Counted from the stretch's first letter, positions 46,844-55,640 are shown. The stretch: DNA of 64,000 nt from Microvirga mediterraneensis (GCF_013520865.1 NZ_JACDXJ010000002.1:124001-188000), one strand, 5' to 3'. The notes: generated by a model not told the origin, from the letters alone. Translations and numbers: made by a program.

Positions 46844-47740
46844 ATGGCCAGCTTTGTCGAACGCTTTACTGATCTCGCCATTCATCGATCGCCGCTCTGC
46901 TTGGGCCTCGACCCGTCGGAGGAATTGCTGAGGCTCTGGGGTTTAGAGAATGATGCCGAGGGTTTGCGCAGGTTTTGCGGGAGCGTCTTGGAGGCGGCGG
47001 ATGATCTCGTCGCGGTCATCAAACCGCAGACGGGGTTTTTCGAACGCTTTGGGCCCGAAGGCTTGAACGAACTCGCTGTCGCGACGGCGCAGATCCGAAG
47101 CCAGGGATCGCTTTGCCTGATCGACGCCAAGCGAGGCGACGTCGCCGGAACGATGAAGGGTTACGCATCCGCCATGCTCGGCGCTGGAAGCGGTTTTGGT
47201 GGTGACGCGGTGACGGTGAGCGCCTATCTCGGGTTCGGAGCGCTGTTGCCGGTGTTCGATCGCGCGATCGCCTTGGGAGCGGGCGTGTTCGTGGTGGTGC
47301 ATTCCTCGAACCCGGAAGGGCGTCTGCTCCAGGATGCTCGTCACCCGGATGGCCGCACAGTGGCGGAAGCCCTGGCCGACGACATCACCACCTTCAACGC
47401 GAACCAGGGGGCCGGTATCGGTGTGCTGGGCGCCGTGGTTGGTGCAACGATTGATCCGGCGGCGACGGCCATCATCGATCGTCTGCCGCAATCTCTGATC
47501 CTCGCACCGGGCGTCGGAGCGCAGGGGGCCGAAATGGCCGAGGTGGGTCCTAAGTTTCGCAGCGCTCAGGGACGGGTCCTACCTTCGGTATCTCGCGCGA
47601 TCCTTCGCCATGGGCCAAGTCCTGTCGCCCTGCGCGATGCGATCGAGCGTTACCGCGAGGCGGCTTGGTCAGCGTGGGATGCCGGATCTTCCCTGGCGGC
47701 GTCGCGAGGGCATGCGCGCACAGCAGTAGTTCGTCGATGA
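46844..47740 (+). CDS. pyrF: Orotidine-5'-phosphate decarboxylase, type 2
   Basis: Converts OMP to UMP, the last step of pyrimidine synthesis. Protein of 298 residues of the long type 2 class: SPLCLGLDPSEELLRLWGL, VIKPQTGFFERFGPEGL, the catalytic D-x-K-x-x-D in LIDAKRGDVAGTMKGYA near 92-97, then TVSAYLGFGALLPVFDRAI and LAPGVGAQGAEMAEVG. Type 2 enzymes are usual in actinobacteria and myxobacteria, while alphaproteobacteria normally have the shorter type 1, so lateral gain is likely (inference). No other pyr gene is nearby. Confidence 0.9.
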   Translation: MASFVERFTDLAIHRSPLCLGLDPSEELLRLWGLENDAEGLRRFCGSVLEAADDLVAVIKPQTGFFERFGPEGLNELAVATAQIRSQGSLCLIDAKRGDVAGTMKGYASAMLGAGSGFGGDAVTVSAYLGFGALLPVFDRAIALGAGVFVVVHSSNPEGRLLQDARHPDGRTVAEALADDITTFNANQGAGIGVLGAVVGATIDPAATAIIDRLPQSLILAPGVGAQGAEMAEVGPKFRSAQGRVLPSVSRAILRHGPSPVALRDAIERYREAAWSAWDAGSSLAASRGHARTAVVRR

Positions 47741-47830
47741 ACAAGTGCCCGGCTGTTCGCGCCAGCAAGGACGGCTTTCAAATCATCACGCATGACGGGG
47801 ATTCACTTCCGTGTCAGGAGAATAGAGGCT

Positions 47831-49189
47831 ATGTCAATGGACGAAATCCCGGCTCTCCTTCCCCGTGCGCGCGGCCACCAGTTCGTCCTCTATGGCGACG
47901 CCTGCTCCGGCGTGCCGGGTGCCCTGCATGAGACGACCTTCGCCTCTGTCAACGCGGTAATTCAACGGCTCCAGCCGCAGCCGGAGTTCATCCTCTTCCC
48001 GGGCGACGAGATCATCGGCCTCACGGCAGACGCTGACGTGCTGCGGGCGCAATGGCGGCATTGGCTCGACCATGAGATGGGCTGGCTCGACCGCCGCGCC
48101 ATCCCGCTCTGGCACACCACCGGAAATCATACAGCCTACGACGTGATGAGCGAGGACGTGTTCCGCGAGGTGCTTGACCTGCCCCGGAACGGACCGCCCG
48201 GGCAGGAGGGGCTGTCCTACTGGATCCGTCGCGGCGGCCTGCTCCTGGTCTTCGTCCATACCCTCTGGACCGGGTTGGGCGGGGAGGGCCACGTCGAGAC
48301 CGAGTGGCTCGAGAGCGTGCTGCGCCAGCACGCGGACGCCCGGCACAAGCTGGTTCTGGGCCACCATCCCGTCTTTCCCGTCAACGGCTTCTCCGGACCC
48401 TATCAGCGCGAGATCGGCCCGGAGCATGCCGGCCGCTTCTGGGACCTCCTGGTGGAGGCGGACGTGCTCGCCTACCTGTGCAGCCACATCCTGGCCTTCG
48501 ACGTGCAGGTGCACCGGGGCGTGCTCCAGATCTGTACCGCAGGAGCGGGGACGTCCCATCGCATGCCCGAAGGCGTCGAGTACCTCCACTGCGTCCAGGC
48601 GGCTCTCGACGATCACGGTTTGCGCTATCAGGTCCTCGACACGGACGGGGTCGCGCGTGAGCGCCTGGAATGGCCGATGGCACCGCTCTCCGCCGAACGG
48701 TGGCGGGACCTTGCCAGGGGAGAGGGCCCTGCACCTGTCACTGGACAACTGAGCCCGGGCCGCAGGATCGAGCTCCGCTTCCGAGGACGCACGGCAGCCG
48801 ACACGGTCAGCTCGGCGCAGACGCTACTTTCCGCCTTCTCGCGCGGAAGCATCGCGCCCGTATGGATCGGCTTGCAGGGACCACGGCAGACCCTGACCCT
48901 GATTATGGGGCGCGAGCCGGGCCGGAGCCCGCACTACTGGATCGGTCCCAGCGTTCCGGCCGGCCAGGACTTCGACATTCATCTCGCGATCAACCCCGAC
49001 ATGGGCCCGGGCGGTGTCCTGTATCGGCCTTGGGATGAGGAGCGATGGACCTCGCTATCGGCGGCATCCCCGACAGGGCTGGAGACGCTGCTTTGGCCGG
49101 ACCGGTGGAGCGCCGGGCATGGGCAGCATGGCGGCGAGGACCGGCCTTTCGCCGGACCAGAGCTGATGGTTTCAGTCTTGATCGGGTAA
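47831..49189 (+). CDS. Calcineurin-like metallophosphoesterase
   Basis: Protein of 452 residues. Metal-ligand blocks in order: QFVLYGDACSG near 18, FILFPGDEIIG near 57, HTTGNHTAYD near 97, LVLGHHPVFPVNG near 175 and SHILAFDVQVHRG near 218. The first block reads GDACSG instead of the usual DxH, so one metal site may differ. The C-terminal third is a beta-rich domain of unknown role (GRRIELRFRGRTAADTV). The ATG at 47831 follows AGGAGAATAGAGG; 47837 is an alternative. It precedes the phosphatase at 49231, probably as one unit. Confidence 0.85.
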   Translation: MSMDEIPALLPRARGHQFVLYGDACSGVPGALHETTFASVNAVIQRLQPQPEFILFPGDEIIGLTADADVLRAQWRHWLDHEMGWLDRRAIPLWHTTGNHTAYDVMSEDVFREVLDLPRNGPPGQEGLSYWIRRGGLLLVFVHTLWTGLGGEGHVETEWLESVLRQHADARHKLVLGHHPVFPVNGFSGPYQREIGPEHAGRFWDLLVEADVLAYLCSHILAFDVQVHRGVLQICTAGAGTSHRMPEGVEYLHCVQAALDDHGLRYQVLDTDGVARERLEWPMAPLSAERWRDLARGEGPAPVTGQLSPGRRIELRFRGRTAADTVSSAQTLLSAFSRGSIAPVWIGLQGPRQTLTLIMGREPGRSPHYWIGPSVPAGQDFDIHLAINPDMGPGGVLYRPWDEERWTSLSAASPTGLETLLWPDRWSAGHGQHGGEDRPFAGPELMVSVLIG

Positions 49190-49230
49190 GGGTTCGCTGG
49201 GATGACGACGGCACCAAGGGGAAGATTTCG

Positions 49231-50046
49231 ATGCGCTCAGGCATGATGGACGAGGTGGCGACGATCCTGCGGCACGCCGCTGCCGAGGCCATCGTGCCGC
49301 GCTATCGGAAGCTGCTGGAAGGCGACGTTGAGGAGAAGACACCTGGCGAGGTCGTCACGGTCGCCGATCGCGAGGCCGAGCAGATCATCAGCCCCAGGTT
49401 GGCAGCGCTCCTGTCTGGATCCCGCGTCGTCGGCGAGGAGGCCGTCGCCGCGAATCCGTCGCTGATGGACGGGCTCGACGAAGGTCGTGTCTGGCTGGTC
49501 GACCCGCTCGACGGGACCGCCAACTTCGTGGCAGGCTCGACTGCCTTCTCTGTGATGGTCGCGCTCCTGCAAGATGGCCGGACGATGGCCTCGTGGCTCC
49601 TGGACCCGGTCAGCGGCCAGCTGTCGGTCGCTTCCCGCGGCGATGGAGCCTTCATCGGCGGCGTGCGGGTTCGTGCGTCGACGGCATCCCTGTCCGCCCA
49701 AGAATGCCGCGGCTCCGTGCTCACGCGGTTCTTGCCGGAGGAGCTCAAGGAGCAGGTGAAGCTGGGTTCGGCTGGTCTTGCGGAGGTGCTGCCCGGAGCC
49801 AAATGCGCCGGCGTCGACTATCCCTCGATCGTCAAGGGTACCCAGAACTTCCTGATGTTCTGGCGTCTCCTGCCCTGGGACCATGCCCCCGGCGCTTTCC
49901 TCGTCGAAGAGGCCGGAGGGCACGTCGCCCGCCTCGACGGGTCGGAGTACCGGCCGTCAGATCAGCGGCCCGGCCTGCTCATCGGCCAGAACCGCGAGGT
50001 CTGGGATGTCGTCAGGCGCACCCTCTTGAATGGGCGAGGCGAGTGA
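49231..50046 (+). CDS. Inositol-monophosphatase-family phosphatase
   Basis: Lithium-sensitive-type phosphatase of 271 residues. Seen: EVVTVADREAEQ near 43, VVGEEA near 68, the metal-site motif WLVDPLDGTANFVAG near 87-101 and the second motif LPWDHAPGAFLVEEAGG near 213-229. Acts on a small phosphorylated compound (inositol phosphate, PAP or similar). Start at 49231 after AAGGGGAAG; the frame upstream overlaps the preceding gene and is ignored. A second ATG at 49246 is possible. About 40 bases after the metallophosphoesterase. Confidence 0.9.
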   Translation: MRSGMMDEVATILRHAAAEAIVPRYRKLLEGDVEEKTPGEVVTVADREAEQIISPRLAALLSGSRVVGEEAVAANPSLMDGLDEGRVWLVDPLDGTANFVAGSTAFSVMVALLQDGRTMASWLLDPVSGQLSVASRGDGAFIGGVRVRASTASLSAQECRGSVLTRFLPEELKEQVKLGSAGLAEVLPGAKCAGVDYPSIVKGTQNFLMFWRLLPWDHAPGAFLVEEAGGHVARLDGSEYRPSDQRPGLLIGQNREVWDVVRRTLLNGRGE

Positions 50047-50080
50047 GTTGTCCTTTCAGGAGGGACAGGGCTTTTCAGAG

Positions 50081-50340
50081 GGACAGCGCATAAACTGTCA
50101 CTTGCGCGCCCCAGCCCGAATCGAGCGGCCCGCGCGACCTGTCCGGCTCACCACGCCAATGTCTCGCGCCGAACCTTCAGGGCCTGCGCCGGGACGTAGG
50201 CGAGCCGGCGGTGCCAGTCGCACCAACTTGACCCTTCAGGCGTCGGGGCTCTTACATGACGGCATCCATGGCACGGCGGGGCGGATCAGCGAAAGGCCCG
50301 GGTCGCGTCGCGAGTGAAGGCACCTCATCCGGCTGTTCCC
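50081..50340. repeat. Imperfect direct repeat, left copy
   Basis: Starts GGACAGCGCATAAAC-GTCACTTG and continues with sequence similar to 60499-60850, including GTGCCAGTCGCACCA and GGCACGGCGGGGCGGATCA. Relative to the right copy about 110 bases are missing inside, which removes most of the GcrA-like gene. Together with the right copy it brackets a 10.4-kb segment. Confidence 0.7.
50150..50250 (-). pseudogene. Remnant of a GcrA-like gene
   Basis: Minus-strand translation gives PTPEGSSWCDWHRRLAYVPA, then QALKVRRETLA, nearly the same as the C-terminus of the 60570 protein. The N-terminal part with the first cysteines is deleted. Confidence 0.7.
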
Positions 50341-50494
50341 GGATCTCGGCGGGGAGTTCAGCCGAATGGACTGCAGGTGATGCCCGTCTGAAATTGGACG
50401 CCTGGAATAGCACAGGTCCGCGATGGGAACCCGTACGCGCTGGTGCGTGTTCGCCTCCTGTGAACCTGAGCGGGATTGGGGGGGTAAGACGTCG

Positions 50495-50695
50495 ATGTCT
50501 GATAGAGATAGCCGTGGCCGTCCCATCCCTGCAGCGCTGACGTACTCGCAGCGCGAGAGCATCCGTATGTTGGGGATCGCGTTGCGCAAGCTCTACAAGA
50601 GCTATCTGAAGGAACCCCCGCCGGAGCGGTTCCTCCCCCTAATAGCGAAGCTCAGTGAGGCCGACCGGCGGTCATTTTTGGCTAACGACGCATAG
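50495..50695 (+). CDS. NepR-like anti-sigma factor
   Basis: Protein of 66 residues: disordered N-terminus, then two helices typical of NepR, RESIRMLGIALRKLYKSYLK near 20-39 and EPPPERFLPLIAKLSEADRR near 40-59, where NepR has I-G-x-x-L-R-x-x-Y and EP-x-P-x-R-F-x-x-L. NepR binds the general-stress sigma factor EcfG until the PhyR response regulator takes it away. Neither phyR nor ecfG is in the window, so this is probably an accessory copy. GGAAC at 50426 is followed by TGTT after 17 bases, a weak EcfG-like site. Confidence 0.75.
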   Translation: MSDRDSRGRPIPAALTYSQRESIRMLGIALRKLYKSYLKEPPPERFLPLIAKLSEADRRSFLANDA

Positions 50696-50715
50696 GGGTG
50701 GTTCACGATCCGGGC

Positions 50716-51093
50716 TCATCCAAACGCTTCGCCGACAATCGCAGTGAGCTGGGCCGAACGATAAGGCTTGGCCAGGAAGCGGCCATGGTCGGGGATCTCG
50801 GCGTCCCGGAATGTCGTGTGACCGGACGTGACGAAGGGCCGGATGTCAGGCCAACGTTCAGCAACCAACGTGACTAAGGCCATGCCGTCCATCGATCCTG
50901 GCATGTGAATGTCGGTGAATAGGGCCGCGATCTCGTGCGCTCGAGCTTCCAGAAGCCTGAGCGCCGCATCGGCGTTGCCAGCCTCCAAAACCTCGAAGCC
51001 AGCCTCTTCCAGCATGTCGACCGCGTTCATGCGGATAATCGGTTCGTCCTCGACGACAAGGACATAGCGCGGAGCGGAATCAGTCTCGGACAT
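50716..51093 (-). CDS. Single-domain response regulator
   Basis: Receiver-only protein of 125 residues: acidic pair in VLVVEDEPIIRMNAVDML, phosphoacceptor Asp in ALFTDIHMPGSMDGMALV, Thr/Ser switch in PFVTSGHT and Lys in RFLAKPYRSAQL (F-x-x-K-P-[FY] signature of the alphaproteobacterial FATGUY-like group is close but not exact). Start at ATG 51093; a GTG at 51102 would add three residues. It follows the HWE kinase by 54 bases and is probably its partner, possibly acting as a phosphate relay in the general stress response. Confidence 0.88.
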   Translation of the reverse strand: MSETDSAPRYVLVVEDEPIIRMNAVDMLEEAGFEVLEAGNADAALRLLEARAHEIAALFTDIHMPGSMDGMALVTLVAERWPDIRPFVTSGHTTFRDAEIPDHGRFLAKPYRSAQLTAIVGEAFG

Positions 51094-51147
51094 GATAGAC
51101 ACAAAGCTCTTCTCTGGGAGAAGGTTCCTGGCTCATGCGGCGACGCC

Positions 51148-52932
51148 TCAGACGGAGGTGGCGGCCAGGCTGTCGAGCGGAGCCGTGATGGTGCACACCA
51201 CGCCGGTCGGCTCGTAGCTGAGCTTGACGTCGCCCCCGATGTCGCCCGGCAAACCGCGCGTGATCAGCCGCGATCCGAAGCCTTTGCGGTTGGGCTCGAC
51301 AACCTTCGGGCCTCCATGTTCCGACCAACGCAGGGCCAGGCAGGCTGGCGTTTCGTCGGTCACGGTCCAGACCAGATCGACGTAGCCGTGCTCGTTGGAC
51401 AGCGCACCGTACTTGACTGCGTTCGTGGCGAGCTCGTGCAGGATCAGCGCCAGGGACAAGGCCGCCTGCGGGCTGAGGCGCACGTGCGGGCCTCGGATGC
51501 GCAACCTCTCCGGCTCCGAGGCGCGGTGAGCCTCCAGCACGCTGTGAATCAGGGCCCCGATCTCGGCTTCCTCCGAGCTTTTGCTGATAAGAAGGTCCTG
51601 CGCCTTGCCCAGCGCGACCAGCCGCGCCGCCAGTGTCTCGCGGGCCACATCCATGGACGGAGAGTTGCGCAGGGTATGGGAGGCGATCGCCTGGACCATG
51701 GTCAGCACGTTCTTCAGACGATGGCCAAGCTCATGATGGACCACCTCGAGTTCCTGCTCCGCCCGCTTGCGGCTGGTGATGTCGAGCATCGCGCTGATCA
51801 TACGAATGGGCTGGCCGGCCGCATCCCGCACCATATAGCCGCGGTCGAGGACCGTCGCGTAGTGGCCGGAGGCACACCGGAAGCGATACTCGTGGCTCCA
51901 TTCATCCCCGTTGCCGGCGATCACGGCACGGATGTGGTTCTCGACCTCTTGAAGGTCATCGGGATGAATCTGGGCGATCCACCACTCGCCGGTCGGCTCG
52001 ATCTCATGCGGGTTGTAGCCGTAGGCGGTGTAGAGAGCTTCGTTCCATTGGACGTGGTTGCGGACCAGGTCCCAGTCCCAGATCGCATCGTTGGTGGCGC
52101 GGGTCACGAGGCTGTAGCGCTCGACCGTCTCGCGCAAGGCGGCTTCCGCGTGCCTGCGATCCGTCGCGTCCCGCGAGATCGCCAGCAGCCTTTCCGGCCG
52201 GCCGTCGGAGCCGGCGATCGGCGTCACCTGCACGTCCCACCAGCGCGGCGTGCCCTTCAGGGTTTTCGCCGAGCCGGTAAAGCGTCCGGTGCCTCCAGCC
52301 TTGGCCGCCGCCAAAGCCTCCTTGGCTGCGGCAGCGCCGTCATCCTCCCAGAGGCTTGCCCATGAACGGCCCCGGATAGCGGAGAAGTCTTCCACCTCCA
52401 TGCCCCGCAAGCCGCCCGCGTTCATGAACTCGATCCGCCCGTCGAGGTCGAGGACCTTGATGCAGTCGCCCGAACTGTCCAGAACCCCGCGCAGGAAGGC
52501 TTCGCTCTGGCGGGTCTTCTCCTCGGCCAGCTTCTGCTCGGTGCGGTCGCGCAGGATCTTGAGGTAACCCTCGATCGTGCCGCTGGCGTCGTCGATCAGC
52601 GGCATCAGGGAGCCGTTGGCCCAGAAGCGTTCGCCGCCCTTCCGGACGTGCCAGCGCTCGTCGGACGCCCGACCGTAGTCGCGCGCGATGGCCATCTCCT
52701 TGGCCGGAGCGTCCGCGTCCTGATCCTCAGGGGTGAAGAACAGGCTGGCGTTCTGCCCGAGCGCCTCGGCCTCGGACCAGCCCAGGACCTGCTCGGCCCC
52801 GCTGTTCCACTCGGTGATCCGCCCCTCGAGGTCGAGGGTGATGATGGCGTAATCGGTCGCGCTCTCGAGCAGGCTCTCAAGGAAACGCTCGCGATCCGAC
52901 TGGAGCAGCTTACGAAGCAAACGGGTCGGCAT
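51148..52932 (-). CDS. PAS-domain HWE-type histidine kinase
   Basis: Sensor kinase of 594 residues, soluble: three PAS domains (about 15-135 ATDYAIITLDLEGRITEWNS, 145-265 DSSGDCIKVLDLDGRIEFMN, 270-395 ATNDAIWDWDLVRNHVQWNE). The phosphoacceptor region follows with HHELGHRLKNVLTMVQAIAS near 399-417. The ATPase has HELATNAVKYGALS and the HWE mark ALRWSEHGGPKV. HWE kinases often feed PhyR-NepR-EcfG. It overlaps the ParD-like gene by 23 bases and is followed by a response regulator. Confidence 0.93.
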   Translation of the reverse strand: MPTRLLRKLLQSDRERFLESLLESATDYAIITLDLEGRITEWNSGAEQVLGWSEAEALGQNASLFFTPEDQDADAPAKEMAIARDYGRASDERWHVRKGGERFWANGSLMPLIDDASGTIEGYLKILRDRTEQKLAEEKTRQSEAFLRGVLDSSGDCIKVLDLDGRIEFMNAGGLRGMEVEDFSAIRGRSWASLWEDDGAAAAKEALAAAKAGGTGRFTGSAKTLKGTPRWWDVQVTPIAGSDGRPERLLAISRDATDRRHAEAALRETVERYSLVTRATNDAIWDWDLVRNHVQWNEALYTAYGYNPHEIEPTGEWWIAQIHPDDLQEVENHIRAVIAGNGDEWSHEYRFRCASGHYATVLDRGYMVRDAAGQPIRMISAMLDITSRKRAEQELEVVHHELGHRLKNVLTMVQAIASHTLRNSPSMDVARETLAARLVALGKAQDLLISKSSEEAEIGALIHSVLEAHRASEPERLRIRGPHVRLSPQAALSLALILHELATNAVKYGALSNEHGYVDLVWTVTDETPACLALRWSEHGGPKVVEPNRKGFGSRLITRGLPGDIGGDVKLSYEPTGVVCTITAPLDSLAATSV

Positions 52933-53146
52933 TGGGAATCATGGATGACGGAGCTTCTGATGGTTGGGGTTGGGGGTCAGCTCCGTCGATCCCGTGGACG
53001 TCCTTGCATTCCTGGACCTGCAGCAGCCTCAGGGCAGCGCGAATGACCTCGCTGTTGTTCTGGTAGCGGCCGGACGCGACGCGACCGGCGACGAAGCGTT
53101 CGAGTTCGGGGGTGAGCGAGACGTTCATGGATTTGCGAATCGGCAT
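52910..53146 (-). CDS. Orphan ParD-like antitoxin
   Basis: Ribbon-helix-helix protein of 78 residues: MNVSLTPELERFVAGRVASG and RYQNNSEVIRAALRLLQVQE are the ParD signature, followed by a Pro/Ser-rich tail instead of the usual toxin-binding segment. No ParE toxin gene is next to it; instead its end overlaps the kinase start by 23 bases. It may be a remnant antitoxin or a regulator of the kinase operon. Start taken at ATG 53146 (MPIRKSMNV). Confidence 0.7.
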   Translation of the reverse strand: MPIRKSMNVSLTPELERFVAGRVASGRYQNNSEVIRAALRLLQVQECKDVHGIDGADPQPQPSEAPSSMIPNADPFAS

Positions 53147-53294
53147 GGAACAAACCATGGCCATATCGGCATCCCTGTGTCAAAGGCTGTTACAGCCCGG
53201 CGGGTGCAGAATTGTCGCAGGAGATAGCTCGGCACTACGGATAGCCGATAGAGGCGTCGAGGTTGGGCGCGCCTCGTCTGCCTTCGACGAACCG

Positions 53295-54392
53295 TCAGGC
53301 CGTAACCTGACGAGCCAAGGGGCGGAGGACCTGCGGATCTTTGATTGCCTCGATGCGGTTCCGGCCATTGGCCTTGGCCAAGTAGAGCGCGTGATCCGCT
53401 GACCGCAGCGCCTCCTCTACGGACAAGGCGCTCGTCCAAGCAGCGAGGCCTGCGCTGATGGTGACCGGTCCGGCGATCAGATGCTCCTTGGCGCAGATGA
53501 CTTGGCGTATCCGCTCCGCCAGCTGGACGCCGTCGCTCAGGGATGTGTTCGGAGCAGCGATCACGAACTCCTCTCCTCCCCAGCGACCGACTAAGTCGCC
53601 TGGGCGCAGCTGGCTTGTGATGGATGAGGCGACCCATCGGAGCACCTCATCGCCAGCATAGTGTCCGAACCGATCGTTCACGCTCTTGAAGTAGTCGACG
53701 TCCAACAGGACCAGCACCGTGGAGTGCGCCGGATCCGCCTGGATCCGGCGAAATGCCGCTTCCATGCCTCTCCGGTTGGCGACTCCCGTGAGCGGATCGG
53801 TGTGGGCGGAGCTTTCCATTACTGCCGCCTTCACGCGGGCCTGCTCGAACTGGGCGTGAAGCACCGTAAAGAAGGACAGCGATAGGATGACCAGAAGGTG
53901 CACAGCACCCGCATTGATCAGGAGCGCACCGAGCTCGAGCGACCAGAAGCCCGGCCCTTTGAGGAGCAAGGTCAGGCACGACGGAACGACGGACGCGAGG
54001 AAGACGCCGCCGCTCAGGACAATGGCATGGCGCTGCTGAAAGAGCACGAATGCCGCGACATAGATCAAGGGCATCCATTGTAGTGTGTTGGCGACGATGT
54101 ACAGGTTGTTCTGCGCTTGTAGCAGCGTGAACGTGGTGATTGCGGCGACAAAGTACAGCGAGGCCCCGAAGTAGCATCCCAGGAGCGCCAGGGAGAACCT
54201 CTTCGGAAACAGGCGCAGGATCACCAAGCTGCAGATGAAGACCAGCATGAGCGCTGGATACGCATAGCGGTCGAACTCGGCGATGATGCCGGTCGCGGTC
54301 TCGAACCACCACAAGGAACCGACGCACAGCAACCCTCCTGCAGCCAACAGGCTGAGAACCGAGCGTCGTCTTTTGTGAAGAGGACCGTCCAT
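53295..54392 (-). CDS. Membrane-bound diguanylate cyclase
   Basis: Protein of 365 residues with an N-terminal membrane region of five to six helices (LSLLAAGGLLCVGSLWWFET, LMLVFICSLVILRLFP, HLLVILSLSFFTVLHAQFEQ). The GGDEF domain (about 200-355) has DPLTGVANRRGMEAAF, DVDYFKSVNDRFGH and active-site GGEEF near 271-275 in GRWGGEEFVIAAP. An RxxD inhibitory site is not evident. It makes cyclic di-GMP. It stands alone. Confidence 0.93.
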   Translation of the reverse strand: MDGPLHKRRRSVLSLLAAGGLLCVGSLWWFETATGIIAEFDRYAYPALMLVFICSLVILRLFPKRFSLALLGCYFGASLYFVAAITTFTLLQAQNNLYIVANTLQWMPLIYVAAFVLFQQRHAIVLSGGVFLASVVPSCLTLLLKGPGFWSLELGALLINAGAVHLLVILSLSFFTVLHAQFEQARVKAAVMESSAHTDPLTGVANRRGMEAAFRRIQADPAHSTVLVLLDVDYFKSVNDRFGHYAGDEVLRWVASSITSQLRPGDLVGRWGGEEFVIAAPNTSLSDGVQLAERIRQVICAKEHLIAGPVTISAGLAAWTSALSVEEALRSADHALYLAKANGRNRIEAIKDPQVLRPLARQVTA

Positions 54393-54410
54393 ACGGTGTT
54401 CGGCAACGAC

Positions 54411-54686
54411 TTACTTGCGAGCGGCCATGAGATCGTGGGTGAGGACAGTAAGCTTGCCGATCAGAGATGCCATGTCGCTGGGATCGCATGACCACTGGGT
54501 ACCGATGGCCGATCCATCGGAGGACACGGACACGACGGCGAGCGAGCGCAGCTTGCCCTCACGGGCGAGCCGCAGATGCTCCTGCAGCAGGTCGATCATC
54601 GATGCGGTGTTCTCATCGACGGGAAGCGTGTTGACGGATCGGAGCTTAGCCACCGATCCACGTTGATTGACTTGCTTATCGCTCAT
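54411..54686 (-). CDS. Hypothetical protein
   Basis: Protein of 91 residues, polar N-terminus then a helix (ASMIDLLQEHLRLAREGKLR) and two strands with SLAVVSVSSDGSAIGTQW, ending in a helix (MASLIGKLTVLTHDLMAARK). The ATG at 54686 follows GAGGGGTGC. Resembles small conserved proteins of Hyphomicrobiales of unknown role. It lies 18 bases upstream of the cyclase on the same strand and may be cotranscribed. Confidence 0.6.
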   Translation of the reverse strand: MSDKQVNQRGSVAKLRSVNTLPVDENTASMIDLLQEHLRLAREGKLRSLAVVSVSSDGSAIGTQWSCDPSDMASLIGKLTVLTHDLMAARK

Positions 54687-54911
54687 GGTGCACCCCTCAA
54701 CAGTTCGTAGGCTCTTGCGGCCTTCTAGATGACGATGCGCACTAGACATGAACCAAGTGTCAACACTAGGCCGATACAGCGAAAACATTGGCCGTGTCGT
54801 ATTTCGACAACAGGACGTAGCTAACCTTGGCCGATACCTTGGCAGTTGCGTCCGTGGGGATCCTTTAGGGGCGTGTCGCAGCAACCGACACCTGCACGGC
54901 GCTGAGTATAA

Positions 54912-55547
54912 ATGGATGATGACTGGTACGAAGGCCCATGCAGCAGGACAGGGTTCAACGTTATGAGGAATCAGGCTCCGCCGGATCTCGGACTGCCCGA
55001 GGACCGCATGCCGGAGGCCGAGGTCTCCCTGCGGCTGGCCCAGTTCATCCTGTCGCTTCCCGGCTCCGGAGCGATGGCCAGCGTCGCGATCGATAGGGCC
55101 AGCATCAAGGTCCGCGAGGCCGTCGCCTTTGACATCGGCCGCTTGATGGTGGTCCCTGGATGGGAGCCGATCAAGGAGCCGCAGGTCGGCCGGAACCCCT
55201 GGACCGGCGCTTACCGGCGCGGGGACAAGACCATACGGGTGCACTCGCGGCCGGGCGAGGGTGACGTGGTCGCCACGGTCGACGGCCGCCGGATCATCGC
55301 GGAATGCACGAAGGGCCCGCTGGTCCGCACGGCTGGACGCACAGAGCACTCGCTTCTCACGACGGCGCTTGGCCAGGCGCTCCTGTTCGACGTTTCCGCC
55401 GACGACATTGTGGTCGTCGCGGTGCCGGACACGCCGGTGTTCCGCACGCTTGCGGAGACATGGCGGGAGCGCCCGCTCGTCAGACGGGCCGGTGTCAAGG
55501 TCGCACTGGTGGCGCGCGACGGCGCGGTCTCCGGCCTGGGCCTTTGA
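54912..55547 (+). CDS. Possible PD-(D/E)XK-like nuclease-fold protein
   Basis: Protein of 211 residues with no certain family. The middle reads GEGDVVATVDGRRIIAECTK, then LTTALGQALLFDVSADDIVV and VAVPDTPVFRTLAE. The order D, then E-x-x-K on a strand, then a Q-containing helix, then a hydrophobic strand recalls the PD-(D/E)XK nuclease fold (E-C-T-K in place of E-x-K). Start at 54912; an ATG at 54963 is an alternative. It ends 93 bases from the convergent ABC-three-component ATPase and may belong to the same accessory block. Confidence 0.5.
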   Translation: MDDDWYEGPCSRTGFNVMRNQAPPDLGLPEDRMPEAEVSLRLAQFILSLPGSGAMASVAIDRASIKVREAVAFDIGRLMVVPGWEPIKEPQVGRNPWTGAYRRGDKTIRVHSRPGEGDVVATVDGRRIIAECTKGPLVRTAGRTEHSLLTTALGQALLFDVSADDIVVVAVPDTPVFRTLAETWRERPLVRRAGVKVALVARDGAVSGLGL

Positions 55548-55640
55548 TGGCCGTGCCTCGCAGAATTGCATTGCGTGTGGACTTCGCTCTTGGCAGCACT
55601 ACAGCGCGATCGAGCCAGCGATGTCGCGCCAGCTGACCTC

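Noticed and set aside
50426..50450. EcfG promoter before the NepR-like gene
   Set aside because: GGAAC is followed by TGTT after 17 bases, not CGTT; too weak to call.
50935..52365. Long plus-strand frame opposite the HWE kinase and receiver
   Set aside because: It spans two well-supported minus-strand genes and shows no recognisable domain.
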